A stretch of 64,000 bases of DNA from positions 1 to 64,000 of the forward strand of contig NZ_JAGKJJ010000017.1 in assembly GCF_020329505.1 (NCBI RefSeq), written 5' to 3'. The stretch's first letter is position 1. The number at the start of each line of letters is the position of its first letter. The DNA comes from Bradyrhizobium semiaridum (GTDB lineage Bacteria > Pseudomonadota > Alphaproteobacteria > Rhizobiales > Xanthobacteraceae). The position numbers and the translations under genes were made by a program. Below the pieces are notes generated by a model. That model searched no databases, was not told the origin of the DNA, and saw only the letters and a program-made list of their open reading frames with translations. This document shows positions 18,382-26,600 of this stretch, piece after piece.

Positions 18382-18975
18382 ATGGAAGACCGAAGTTTAC
18401 GGATGCCGCCCGAGGCGGAGATCGCCGCGATCAATGCGCGGCATCTGATCGAGACACCGCTCAAGCCCGCCGATCTGCTGTTCGTGTTCGGTACCCGCGT
18501 CGATGTCGCCGAGCGGGTCGACGCGGCTGTGCGGCTCTGGCGCGAGGGTTTAGCCCGCTGGGCGATCGTGAGCGGCGGCCTGACGCCGGGCGATAACCTC
18601 ACCGAATGCGCGGTCATCAAATCCGGGATGGTCGCGCGCGGCGTGCCCGCGATGCGGATCCTCGAAGAGCACCGCGCCCAAAACACCGGCGAGAACGTGA
18701 TCTTCTCGCTGCCGGTCATCGACGCCGCGCTCGGCATCGTCAACATCAGGAGCGTGATCTGCCTCGGCAACACCTGGACCGCGCGGCGCTATCCGATGAC
18801 CCTGCAGCGGCACTGGCCGGAGGTCGAGAAGATGCTGCTCACGGTCGACAGTTTTGCCACGCCCCGCGCGCGCTGGCACACCGACGCCGAATTCCGCCGC
18901 CGCGTACTGCACGAGTGGGACAAGATCGAGCCCTACAAGGCGAGGGGCTTTATCGCGGAGTGGCCGGTCGCCTAG
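18382..18975 (+). CDS. YdcF-like (DUF218) protein
   Basis: 197 residues. The segment ADLLFVFGTRVDVAERVDAA, followed by WAIVSGG and RILEEHRAQNTGENVIFS, matches the DUF218/YdcF fold. That family includes proteins tied to cell-envelope metabolism and S-adenosylmethionine binding. No signal or membrane segment, so it is cytoplasmic like YdcF. The ATG at 18382 has GGAG about eight bases upstream; an ATG at 18361 is an alternative. Confidence 0.75.
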   Translation: MEDRSLRMPPEAEIAAINARHLIETPLKPADLLFVFGTRVDVAERVDAAVRLWREGLARWAIVSGGLTPGDNLTECAVIKSGMVARGVPAMRILEEHRAQNTGENVIFSLPVIDAALGIVNIRSVICLGNTWTARRYPMTLQRHWPEVEKMLLTVDSFATPRARWHTDAEFRRRVLHEWDKIEPYKARGFIAEWPVA

Positions 18976-19112
18976 CGTGTGTACTAATAGCCGCAGGCTC
19001 GCGAGCGCACTTCACCCATGTCCGCGATCAGGCGCTCTGTGGACTCAAACTGGACAGTGCTCAAGGTCCGAAAAGGCCAGGAGGCGACATCTGGAACGGG
19101 ACTGTGCAAGGC

Positions 19113-19496
19113 CTATTTGAGATCAATTTGGCTTAGGTGCGTGATCGCAAATTCCATCGCATAGATTCGAATGACGCTACCTGTCGAAGAGGTCTCAAGT
19201 CGATAGCAGCGCAGCATATCCAACGACACGCCGAGCGGTATCCAACGGTCTCGAAGCGAAACCAGATATGGATCATCTTGGATCGTTGAAGCTACAGCAA
19301 TTTGCTCATTGGCGATGACGCCGAAGTTCATCTCCGCCGCAAAGCCATAGCATTCGCGAAATAACAATGCTGCTCGACCACCATCAGGCCAGACTACTTG
19401 AAGGCGAACCTCATCACGCGCTCCGGGGTCACGCCGATTGATTAGCAATTCTTGCAGCACTGCATCGTGCCAAGATAACGAGTCGAAGCTGGTCAT
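19113..19496 (-). CDS. Hypothetical protein, possibly immunity-like
   Basis: 127 residues from MTSFDSLSWHDAVLQELLIN. The pattern SWHDAVLxE...RRxPG...V.L.V.WPDG...FxxCYGFAAEMNFGVIA reminds me of small soluble proteins annotated as hypothetical in Rhizobiales, some near polymorphic toxins. No toxin gene is visible next to it, and codon use is less GC-rich than the neighbours, which may mean transfer. The start at 19496 is preferred to one nine codons upstream. Confidence 0.5.
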   Translation of the reverse strand: MTSFDSLSWHDAVLQELLINRRDPGARDEVRLQVVWPDGGRAALLFRECYGFAAEMNFGVIANEQIAVASTIQDDPYLVSLRDRWIPLGVSLDMLRCYRLETSSTGSVIRIYAMEFAITHLSQIDLK

Positions 19497-19707
19497 GATG
19501 GCATTGGTCGGACACCCCGTCATGAAGAGACCCTAGCGCAGGTGGCAGATGTCTCCAATGGGTCAGACGCAACCCATAAAACTCGGCGAGAACGTCCGCT
19601 TGTCGGCCCCGAGCAGATAAGAGACCACTGGCGAACGAATGTTCCGCGGCGTAAGCTGCCACACCAGCCCTCCAGAGGCCGGACATATATTTGGGGAGAA
19701 CGCCGAG

Positions 19708-20877
19708 ATGTCCCGTAGCCATGCCATAGGATTATCTGTTGCGGCCGCCATGCTGCTCAGTACCAGCTTCAGCACTGGGCACGCGAAGCCATTTATGATC
19801 GTGGGGCTTGACGAGAAGCTGCTGTGGGACGACGGCGGCAAGCCCGTTCTCTCTGCGGCCGGCAAGGATCAGGTTCTCGTCGTCGATCTCGCCTCTCCTG
19901 AAACCCCGAAGGTCGTTGCTGCCTTGCCGCTGAAGAACTCAGTGGTCGGACCGCCTGTGAACGTTGCGATCCATCCGAGCGGAACGATGGCGCTGGTCGC
20001 CGACTCCGTCGATGTCGTCAAGGACGGAGAGGCGCTGAAACAGGTGCTCGACAATAAGATCTACGTGGTGGATTTGCAGGCCGATCCGCCCAACCTGGCT
20101 GCGACGCTCACGGGCGGGAAGCAGCCATCCGGGCTCAGCTTCAGTCCAGACGGCAAGATGGCGCTCGTCGCCAATCGCGGGGACAATTCGATCAGCGTCC
20201 TCTCCGTGAATGGCACTGACGTGAAGATCACGGACACGATTGCGATGCCGGACAGTCCGTCGCACGTGACGTTCACACCGGATGGCAAGCGAGCCCTGGT
20301 CGCCCGCTTCCCTGCGCACAAGATCTCAATGCTGGATATCGCAGGCGACAAGGTAACGTACAACAAGGTTGACCTTCCGGCCGGCCAGTGGCCCTACAAC
20401 GTCGAGGCCGCACCCGGCGGGAAAATCGCGCTGACCGCGGACAACGGCAACGCCGGTGCCTCCGATGGAAGCGTGGATACCACGAGCGTCATCGATCTGG
20501 AGAGCAATCCGCCGCGCATCATCGATCGCGTGGTGGTGGGCGACGGTCCGGAGGGTCTTGCAATCAGTCCCAAGGGCGACGTCGCGGTCGCCGTGATTCT
20601 GCGCGGCTCCAACATGAAGAATGCATACTTCCATGAAAAGAACGGCAGCATCACAGTGCTGAAGATTGATGGGAAGAAGGTGAGCAAGATCCAGGATATC
20701 GAGGTTGGCGGCTTGCCGGAGGCCGCGGTATTCACGCCTGACGGCAAATACCTTCTCGTCGGCAACTATTTGACGCAGGACTTCTCGATACTGAAGGTAG
20801 ATGGCACGAACGTAACGGATACCGGCAAGCGCTTTCAGGTGCCGGGCCATCCCGCCTCGGCCAGGATGGGGCCGTAG
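19708..20877 (+). CDS. Exported YVTN-type beta-propeller protein
   Basis: 389 residues. A signal peptide covers about residues 1-27 (ending STGHAKP). The rest is a string of about seven repeats with the pattern P.G......F.SPDGK.ALVANR.DNSISVL. This is characteristic of YVTN/lactonase-like seven-bladed propellers, such as SFSPDGKMALVANRGDNSIS, FTPDGKRALVARF and FTPDGKYLLVGNYL. Such proteins act in the periplasm or outside as sugar-acid lactonases or as binding scaffolds; no catalytic residues can be assigned here. GGGGAGAA precedes the ATG. Confidence 0.75.
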   Translation: MSRSHAIGLSVAAAMLLSTSFSTGHAKPFMIVGLDEKLLWDDGGKPVLSAAGKDQVLVVDLASPETPKVVAALPLKNSVVGPPVNVAIHPSGTMALVADSVDVVKDGEALKQVLDNKIYVVDLQADPPNLAATLTGGKQPSGLSFSPDGKMALVANRGDNSISVLSVNGTDVKITDTIAMPDSPSHVTFTPDGKRALVARFPAHKISMLDIAGDKVTYNKVDLPAGQWPYNVEAAPGGKIALTADNGNAGASDGSVDTTSVIDLESNPPRIIDRVVVGDGPEGLAISPKGDVAVAVILRGSNMKNAYFHEKNGSITVLKIDGKKVSKIQDIEVGGLPEAAVFTPDGKYLLVGNYLTQDFSILKVDGTNVTDTGKRFQVPGHPASARMGP

Positions 20878-20989
20878 CTTGTATTCATTCTGTTTGGGTT
20901 GAGATAGACCGACATCGCAGGTTCACCTCTCCCTTTGCGCTAGGGCATGCACACATCTCGCTCAGCCGATCTTGCTTTAGGCTGCACGG

Positions 20990-21110
20990 GAGGTGGAAGG
21001 GCTCTCTCCCCCCTTGCGGGGGAGAGGGGTAGGCCACAAACATCGCCCGCGCGGCTTACTCCTGTCCCTAACCCTCCCCCGCAAGGGGGGGGGGGGGGAG
21101 GGAACCCATC
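20990..21110. repeat. GC-rich palindromic repeat (family C) with a 14-G tract
   Basis: Opposing copies of ctctccccccttgcggggga and ccctcccccgcaag form a long hairpin. The right arm contains an uninterrupted run of 14 G at 21085-21098. It lies in the gap between two convergent genes. Confidence 0.7.
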
Positions 21111-21189
21111 CGGTGGTGCCTTCCTGACCTGTAAGCCCTCGCGCCACCGGCATCGGCGTGGTTCGAGCTGCCGAACCGAAAACGCTACG

Positions 21190-22530
21190 TCACTCCGTCG
21201 TATCAAAATCCTCTTCGGTCGCGCTCAGCATGCCCGCCAGCGTGCGCAGGCCGATGTCGAGCTGCTCCATCGGCGGTGCGGCGAGCGCGAGCCGGACCGC
21301 GTTGGGCGCGTGTCCCGGCGTGGCGGCAAACGTCGTTGACGGCGTCAGCGCGATATCGCGGCGCGCCGCGGCGGCGACCAGCGTCTGCGAGCGCCAGTGC
21401 GGCGGCAGGGTCAGCCAGAGGTGATAGGATTTGGCATTGGTCTGGACCTCGAACCCTGACAGGTGCTTTGCCGCCATCTGCTGGCGGCGGCCGGCATCGA
21501 TCCGCTTCAGCCGCGACAATTCGGCGGCGGTGCCGTCGGCCATCAGCCGCTGCCCCGCCGCAAAGGCGTAGCCCGACGCGATCCAGCCGCCGGAGCGCAC
21601 CGCGGCCATGATGCTCTCGCGCAGCCGTGGCGGCGAGACGAGGAAGCCGAGCGCGAGCCCCGGCGCCACTTTCTTCGACAGGCTGTCGAGCACGATGCAG
21701 CGATCGGGCGCCAGCGCAGCCAGCGGCACCTCGTCGTCGAGGAAACCATAGACCGCATCCTCGATGACGGTGAGATCGAGCTTCTCGACGAGACGCAACA
21801 GCTCGCCGCGGCGCTCCGTTGGCATCGTGATGCTGAGCGGGTTCTGGATCGTCGGCTGGATGTAGATGGCCTTAAGGTGCGCCTCGCGGTGCGCCTTCTG
21901 CACCGCGTCGGGACGCACGCCATGCTCGTCCATCGCGAGCGGCACCAGCGTGACGCCGAGCCGTGCGGCGATGCCTTTGACGAAGGGATAGGTCAGCGCC
22001 TCGACGCCGCAGCGTCCGCCGGGCGGCACCACGGCGGCGAGCGCCGCGGCGATGCATTGCCGGCCGTTGGCGGTGAATACGATCTGGTCGGGGTTCGGCG
22101 TCCAGCTCTTGCGCGCGAGGAATTCGGCGGAGATGGTTCGCGCTGCGCGCGTGCCGAAACTCGTCGCCGGGCGCAGCGCGCCTTCGAGCACTTCGGGACG
22201 CTCGAGCCCTTCGAGGCTCTTGGCGATCATCGTCGCCTGGTGCGGCAGCAGCGGATAGTTGAATTCGAGATCGATGCGGGCGCCGCGCGGCTCGTTCGGC
22301 GCGGTGGCGCGGCGTGCCTCGCCGGATACGAACGTGCCGCGGCCGACTTCGCCGACCACGAGCCCGCGCCGCAGCAGCTCGGTATAGACCCGGCTCGCGG
22401 TCGAGACCGCGATCTTGCGCTCATAGGCGAAGTGGCGCTGCGGCGGCAGGCGGTCGCCGGCCTTCAGCGCGCCAGAGGCGATCTCGGCGGCAACGACGTC
22501 CGCCAGTTTCAGATATTCGAATCGCGACAT
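21190..22530 (-). CDS. MocR-type regulator (GntR HTH + aminotransferase fold)
   Basis: 446 residues from MSRFEYLKLADVVAAEIASG. The GntR winged helix spans about residues 1-70 (GDRLPPQRHFAYERKIAVSTASRVYTELLRRG, shown here in part). The remaining 360 residues have the fold-type-I aminotransferase layout with YIQPTIQNP and the PLP lysine in SLSKKVAPGLALGF. MocR proteins are PLP-responsive regulators, often of vitamin B6, amino-acid or transporter genes. The start at 22530 lies beside a direct-repeat operator (22542-22585), which suggests autoregulation. Target genes are unknown. Confidence 0.9.
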   Translation of the reverse strand: MSRFEYLKLADVVAAEIASGALKAGDRLPPQRHFAYERKIAVSTASRVYTELLRRGLVVGEVGRGTFVSGEARRATAPNEPRGARIDLEFNYPLLPHQATMIAKSLEGLERPEVLEGALRPATSFGTRAARTISAEFLARKSWTPNPDQIVFTANGRQCIAAALAAVVPPGGRCGVEALTYPFVKGIAARLGVTLVPLAMDEHGVRPDAVQKAHREAHLKAIYIQPTIQNPLSITMPTERRGELLRLVEKLDLTVIEDAVYGFLDDEVPLAALAPDRCIVLDSLSKKVAPGLALGFLVSPPRLRESIMAAVRSGGWIASGYAFAAGQRLMADGTAAELSRLKRIDAGRRQQMAAKHLSGFEVQTNAKSYHLWLTLPPHWRSQTLVAAAARRDIALTPSTTFAATPGHAPNAVRLALAAPPMEQLDIGLRTLAGMLSATEEDFDTTE

Positions 22531-22541
22531 TATTGCACCGA

Positions 22542-22585
22542 GAGCAATGTTTTCCTTGCTCCGAGCAATGTATCGGATCATTGCT
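22542..22585. promoter_or_regulatory. Direct-repeat operator upstream of the MocR-type gene
   Basis: The nine-base word GAGCAATGT occurs at 22542-22550 and again at 22563-22571, 21 bases apart (two helical turns). An inverted half-site CATTGCT follows at 22579-22585, and TTGCTCCGAGCAA (22556-22568) forms a small palindrome. MocR regulators typically bind direct repeats, so this is a plausible autoregulatory site. Confidence 0.55.
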
Positions 22586-22711
22586 ACGGGAACAAGCCCG
22601 CGATTGCACTGAGGAGCGCACAGCAATCCTCAGCCGCCAAGGCGCAAATGCCGAAAGTGCATTTGTGACAATAGGATATCATACCCGCCGCGGGCACTGA
22701 AGGAGATGACG

Positions 22712-22948
22712 ATGACCACGATGTCCTCAGCCGCGGTGCCGCCCGCGCGGTCCGGTATCTCGGGTGGATTGCTCCGATTGCTCCGAGGTTGCAGCGATGC
22801 CCTCGTCACCTATTGGATGCGCCGCGAGGCCATCAAGACGCTGCGCCAGCTCGACGATCGGGCGCTGCGCGATATCGGGCTCTCGCGCTGCCACATCGAA
22901 GCCGCCGTCACCGGCAACATCGATTTCGAGCTGGTGCGGATTCGCTGA
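22712..22948 (+). CDS. DUF1127-type small protein
   Basis: 78 residues. The C-terminal MRREAIKTLRQLDDRALRDIGLSR motif, with Arg-rich helices and the DIGLSR signature, is the DUF1127/YjiS domain; some members bind RNA or tune phosphate/carbon metabolism. A hydrophobic N-terminal third precedes it. AAGGAG lies directly before a first ATG at 22706 and six bases before the ATG at 22712, so I prefer the latter. Divergent from the MocR-type gene. Confidence 0.85.
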   Translation: MTTMSSAAVPPARSGISGGLLRLLRGCSDALVTYWMRREAIKTLRQLDDRALRDIGLSRCHIEAAVTGNIDFELVRIR

Positions 22949-22979
22949 GGCCGCTCGAAGGCGCGCCGCTGGCTGATGC

Positions 22980-23020
22980 TAAAGCGCGATGAGGTTTGGT
23001 TGAATCGTCATCGAGCCTTA
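22980..23020 (-). repeat. Partial copy of repeat family A (3' hairpin half, inverted)
   Basis: On the minus strand this matches the last 43 bases of copy 1 with about two mismatches: the taaagcgcgatga...tcatcg hairpin. It overlaps the stop codon of the universal stress gene and could act as a transcript-end structure. Confidence 0.75.
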
Positions 23021-23443
23021 GTGCCGCACCACCAGCACCGAGCATTTGGCATAGCGCACGACGTGCCCGGCATTGGAGCCGAGGAAGTAGGTGCGCATCG
23101 CCGGACGGTGCGATGTCATCACGATCAGGTCGGCCTTCATCGCGGCGGCCTCTTCCAGAATCTCGTGGTAGATGCCGCCTTGGCGGACGACGCCCGAGAT
23201 GCGGCCCGGTTCGATGCCGGACTCGCGCGCCACGATGGACAGCGCCTCTTCGGAAGTTTCGCGCTGCTGGCTGTCGAAATCCGCGGGCACGTATTCGGCG
23301 AGCATCACCGGCGTCATCGGTAGCACGTTGAGCAGGCGGACCGAGCCGTTCCAGGTCTTCGACAGCGTCGCAGCGGTTGCGATCGCCGGCTTCGCCAGAT
23401 CGGTATCGGCGAGGTCGATCGGCACGAGAATGGACTTGTACAT
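23018..23443 (-). CDS. Universal stress protein UspA family
   Basis: 141 residues, MYKSILVPIDLADTDLAKPA at the start and DLIVMTSHRPAM then AKCSVLVVRH at the end: a single Usp domain. The usual ATP-binding GxxGxxxxxxxxxG(S/T) loop is changed (SHRPAMRTYFLGSN), so nucleotide binding is doubtful. GGAGGCG lies close to the ATG. It follows the SixA-like gene on the same strand with a 140-base gap. Confidence 0.9.
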   Translation of the reverse strand: MYKSILVPIDLADTDLAKPAIATAATLSKTWNGSVRLLNVLPMTPVMLAEYVPADFDSQQRETSEEALSIVARESGIEPGRISGVVRQGGIYHEILEEAAAMKADLIVMTSHRPAMRTYFLGSNAGHVVRYAKCSVLVVRH

Positions 23444-23583
23444 CTGCGCCTCCTGTCCGCGATTGGTCTGGAGCCGTTTCGTCCCTGTGCCGGGAGCGCG
23501 CCCTCTTGTTTTACCGTTGACGCGAACCAGCCCCTGTCGCGCAACCGCAATATATCATGATGAAACGGTGATGTCCGCCCGTG

Positions 23584-24126
23584 TCAATTACGGGAGGCCT
23601 GCTTCAACAGTTTCGGACTGACGAACAGGACGAGCTTGCCGCGCCGGAACGACACCTCATTCCAGTCGTCGATCGCGAAATCGAAAATCGCCAGTCCCGA
23701 GGTCGGCAGATTGTCGTTGAGCGCGTGCCGCGAGGTCTCGTCGCCGCTGCCGGTCAGCGTCAACGCGAGCTCGTGCATGCCGGGGTTATGCCCGATCAGC
23801 ATCAGCCGCTTCGGATCGGTGACCGATGCCATCCGGATCGTGGTCAGCAATTGCGTCGGGTCGGCGCCGTAGAGTTCCGGCACGAATTCGACCTTCGGCT
23901 GCGGTCCGGCCTCCTTCATCGCCTCGCGCACGATCTCCCAGGTCTGCGTGGTGCGGACCGCCGGCGACACCAGCGCGCGGTTGGGGAGAGGTGGATGGTC
24001 GGCGAGCCAGCCGCCGATCTCCGCCGCATCGCGGTGGCCGCGGTCGTCGAGACGGCGGTCCTGGTCGTGCCCCGAAGGCGAGTCGGTTTCGGTCTTGGCA
24101 TGACGCAGCAGCAGCAAACGGCGCAT
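23584..24126 (-). CDS. sixA: SixA-like histidine phosphatase
   Basis: 180 residues beginning MRRLLLLRHAKTETDSPSGH. The RHAK motif carries the phospho-accepting His, and SPAVRTTQT and LMLIGHNPGM carry the other active-site Arg/His. SixA proteins remove phosphate from histidine phosphotransfer domains such as those of two-component or nitrogen-PTS systems; the true partner here is unknown. No signal sequence, so cytoplasmic. Confidence 0.8.
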   Translation of the reverse strand: MRRLLLLRHAKTETDSPSGHDQDRRLDDRGHRDAAEIGGWLADHPPLPNRALVSPAVRTTQTWEIVREAMKEAGPQPKVEFVPELYGADPTQLLTTIRMASVTDPKRLMLIGHNPGMHELALTLTGSGDETSRHALNDNLPTSGLAIFDFAIDDWNEVSFRRGKLVLFVSPKLLKQASRN

Positions 24127-24220
24127 GGATGTCGATCTCGATTCGGTCAGTTGGCATTAATTCTACAGGCTCATGCCTTGGACAAGGTGACAAGCGCCGC
24201 GGCGGTTCGTAAGAAACGCC

Positions 24221-25714
24221 ATGAGCGAGACTTCCACAAGTGCGGCGGACGGCCCCAACGAGACCCCACCGTTCCGCGACCGTCTGGCGTTCGACCTCGA
24301 TGTCGACATTTGTGTGGTCGGCGCAGGGCTTGCCGGCCTGACGGTGGCGCGCGAAGCGGCGCGGCTCGGTGCGAGCGTTGCCGTGCTGGAGGGGCGCCAG
24401 GTCGGCTGGAACGCGTCGGGCCATCATCTCGGCACCGTGATGCCGGGATTCGGCCTGCCGGTTGCCGATCTGATCGAGCGCGTCGGGCTTCAGGATGCGC
24501 GCGAATTGTGGGCCTTGTCGAAGGAGGGCGCCGACTATGTCCGCGCCACCGCCACCGAGGAGCTGATCCCGGGCATCAGCCCGAGCGACGGCGCGCTGGA
24601 AGTCTCCAATGTCGATATCGGCGAGGCTCTGATCAGCCGGCTGCAGGCCCTGACCGAGGACTTTGCGACCGATGTCGAGGGATGGCAGGTCGATCGCGTC
24701 CGCAGCGTGCTCCGGACCGGCCGCTACTTCCACGGCATCTATTATCCGAAGGCGCTCCAGATCGACGGCCGCAAATATGTCCATGGCCTCGCGGCGCTGG
24801 CGACCCGGGCTGGCGCGCGGATCTTCGAGGAAACGCCGGTGGTCAGCATCGACTTTTCCGGCATCCGCAAGCGCATCGTGACACCGTCGGCGCGGCTGCG
24901 CGCCACCCACATCGTGCTCGCCGGCAACGTCCATCTCGGCGCGCCGCTGAAGCGATTGTCGGACACGCTGCTGCCGGTGTGGCGCTACGCCGCGCTGACC
25001 GAGCCGCTCGGGGAGCGGCTCGCCGAAGCGATCGGTTTTCCCGGGTCGGTTGCCGACAGCGACGGCATCGACCATTTCCGCATCGTCGACGGCGATCGCC
25101 TGTTATGGGCCAGTCCGGAAACCACCTGGGACGCGCGGCCGAAGCGGTTTGGCGCCGCGGTGCAGCGCCGCATCGCCACGCTGTTTCCGCAGCTCGGCAA
25201 GGTGCCGATATCTGATACGTTCGGCGGCGCTGTCGGTGTGACCGTGCACGGCATGCCGCAGATCGGCCAGTTGCGCCGGGGCCTGTGGGTGGCGAGCGGC
25301 TTCGGCCGGCAGGGGCTCAACACCTCGGCGCTGGCCGGGCAGTTGATCGCGCGCAGCATCCTGTGGGGCGACGATCGCTGGCGGCTGTTCTCGCCGTTCG
25401 AACTGGTCTGGGCGGGCGGTACCACCGGCCGCGTCGCCGGTCATTTCATCGGCCTGTGGGCGAGGGGAGCCTCGGCCGCCGCGGGCGTGCTGGCGCGCTA
25501 TCGCGAGGGGGCGCGTGCCAGGGAGCGGCTCCGCGAGGCGCGGCTCGCCGAAGCCAATTTGAAGGCCGGCACCAGGGGCCCGGCGCCTCGCCATCCGCCG
25601 CAGCCTGCTGCGCGGCCGATGCCGCCGCCTGCGCCGCGGCAGTCCGAGGAGGACGGGAAGGCGTATCCTCACGCCTCGCAAGAAAGTGAGCGGATCTCGG
25701 ACGGGCGGATGTAA
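24221..25714 (+). CDS. FAD-dependent oxidoreductase (DAO family)
   Basis: 497 residues. An N-terminal FAD Rossmann motif, DICVVGAGLAGLTVAREAA (about residues 29-47), is followed by a DAO-type body with LLWASPE and a C-terminal FAD-contact FGRQGLNTSALAGQLIA near residue 367. Members oxidise amines or amino acids. After about residue 425 the protein has a charged, proline-rich tail (PPQPAARPMPPPAPRQ) not usual for the family. It lies 94 bases from the divergent sixA-like gene. Confidence 0.8.
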   Translation: MSETSTSAADGPNETPPFRDRLAFDLDVDICVVGAGLAGLTVAREAARLGASVAVLEGRQVGWNASGHHLGTVMPGFGLPVADLIERVGLQDARELWALSKEGADYVRATATEELIPGISPSDGALEVSNVDIGEALISRLQALTEDFATDVEGWQVDRVRSVLRTGRYFHGIYYPKALQIDGRKYVHGLAALATRAGARIFEETPVVSIDFSGIRKRIVTPSARLRATHIVLAGNVHLGAPLKRLSDTLLPVWRYAALTEPLGERLAEAIGFPGSVADSDGIDHFRIVDGDRLLWASPETTWDARPKRFGAAVQRRIATLFPQLGKVPISDTFGGAVGVTVHGMPQIGQLRRGLWVASGFGRQGLNTSALAGQLIARSILWGDDRWRLFSPFELVWAGGTTGRVAGHFIGLWARGASAAAGVLARYREGARARERLREARLAEANLKAGTRGPAPRHPPQPAARPMPPPAPRQSEEDGKAYPHASQESERISDGRM

Positions 25715-25740
25715 CGTCTCGCAGCGGGGTTCGTATCTGC

Positions 25741-25828
25741 AGCATGACCCGGAACCGCGCGAAGTGGCTTTCCGGAAAGATTGCGCCTGAACAAAGACCT
25801 GAAGCACGATGATATCATCGTGCTTCAA
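25741..25828. repeat. Diverged copy of repeat family A ending in a 28-base perfect palindrome
   Basis: Bases 25741-25799 align with repeat A (agcatgacccggaaccgcgc), and 25800-25827 form a perfect 28-base palindrome with no loop, centred on GATATC. It lies 36 bases before the msrB start, within its likely leader. Confidence 0.75.
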
Positions 25829-25863
25829 GTCGCTAATCCTGGCTATCCGCTCCGGAGGAGATC

Positions 25864-26364
25864 ATGTTCGATCGCCGTATCCTGCTCGCGTCCGCCGCCG
25901 GCCTGTTCGGCTTTGCCTCCCTGCGCTGGCTGCGCGCCTCGCCGGTCGAGGCCGCCGAGAAATTCGAGATCGAGAAGACCGACGCCGAATGGCGCGCGCA
26001 ACTCACGCCGCAGCAATACGAGATCCTGCGCAAGCAGGGCACCGAGCGGCCGGGCTCGAGCCCGCTGCTCAAGGAGCATCGCAAGGGCATCTTCGCTTGC
26101 GCCGGCTGCGACCTGCCGCTGTTCTCGTCGGATACCAAGTTCGAGAGCGGCACCGGCTGGCCGAGCTTCTACCAGCCGCTCGAGAAGGCGGTCGGCACCA
26201 CCTCGGATCGCACCTTCGGCATGGTCCGCACCGAGGTGCATTGCCGCCGCTGCGGCGGCCATCTCGGCCACGTCTTCGACGACGGTCCGAAGCCGACCGG
26301 CTTGCGCTACTGCATCGACGGCTTTGCGCTGGTGTTCCACCCGGCGGCGCCGTCGGCGACCTGA
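25864..26364 (+). CDS. msrB: Peptide-methionine (R)-S-oxide reductase, exported form
   Basis: 166 residues. Residues 1-30 look like an export signal with a twin arginine (MFDRRILLASAAGLFGFASL). The mature part has the two zinc CxxC pairs (Cys79/82 in CAGC and Cys127/130 in CRRC) and the catalytic Cys150 in RYCIDGF. Only one redox Cys is evident, as the resolving position is not obvious. MsrB reduces oxidised methionine (R form) in proteins, here presumably in the periplasm. GGAGGAGATC precedes the ATG. Confidence 0.92.
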   Translation: MFDRRILLASAAGLFGFASLRWLRASPVEAAEKFEIEKTDAEWRAQLTPQQYEILRKQGTERPGSSPLLKEHRKGIFACAGCDLPLFSSDTKFESGTGWPSFYQPLEKAVGTTSDRTFGMVRTEVHCRRCGGHLGHVFDDGPKPTGLRYCIDGFALVFHPAAPSAT

Positions 26365-26422
26365 CGTCCATAGCGGCGAAACAGCGTCAAAACAGAACTA
26401 GGTAGCGCGGTCAGACCTGCGC

Positions 26423-26458
26423 TGCCGGCCCGGCAATTGTTGCCGGCCCGGCAATTGT
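26423..26458. repeat. Tandem 18-base repeat (two copies)
   Basis: tgccggcccggcaattgt occurs twice head-to-tail at 26423-26440 and 26441-26458, just before the intrinsic terminator of msrB. Confidence 0.85.
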
Positions 26459-26488
26459 GCCCCGGTTAAACGGCCGGGGCCTTTTTTT
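26459..26488 (+). terminator. Intrinsic terminator downstream of msrB
   Basis: Stem gccccgg (26459-26465) pairs with ccggggc (26474-26480) around an eight-base loop and is followed by seven T (26482-26488). It insulates flgE from upstream transcription. Confidence 0.85.
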
Positions 26489-26519
26489 CAAGCGCATGAT
26501 TTTGTTGTGCTTTGCTTCC

Positions 26520-26535
26520 TGGCACGACCCTTGCG
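26520..26535 (+). promoter_or_regulatory. Sigma-54 promoter of flgE-flgK-flgL
   Basis: TGGCACGACCCTTGCG fits the -24/-12 consensus TGGCACG-N4-TTGC exactly, with GG and GC ten bases apart. It lies 65 bases before the flgE start, right after the terminator. Confidence 0.85.
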
Positions 26536-26600
26536 ACATGCTCCGCCGATGCGGCCACATCTGATTGCCAGCCGCCGGGAATCGAATTGGAGAACATGTC

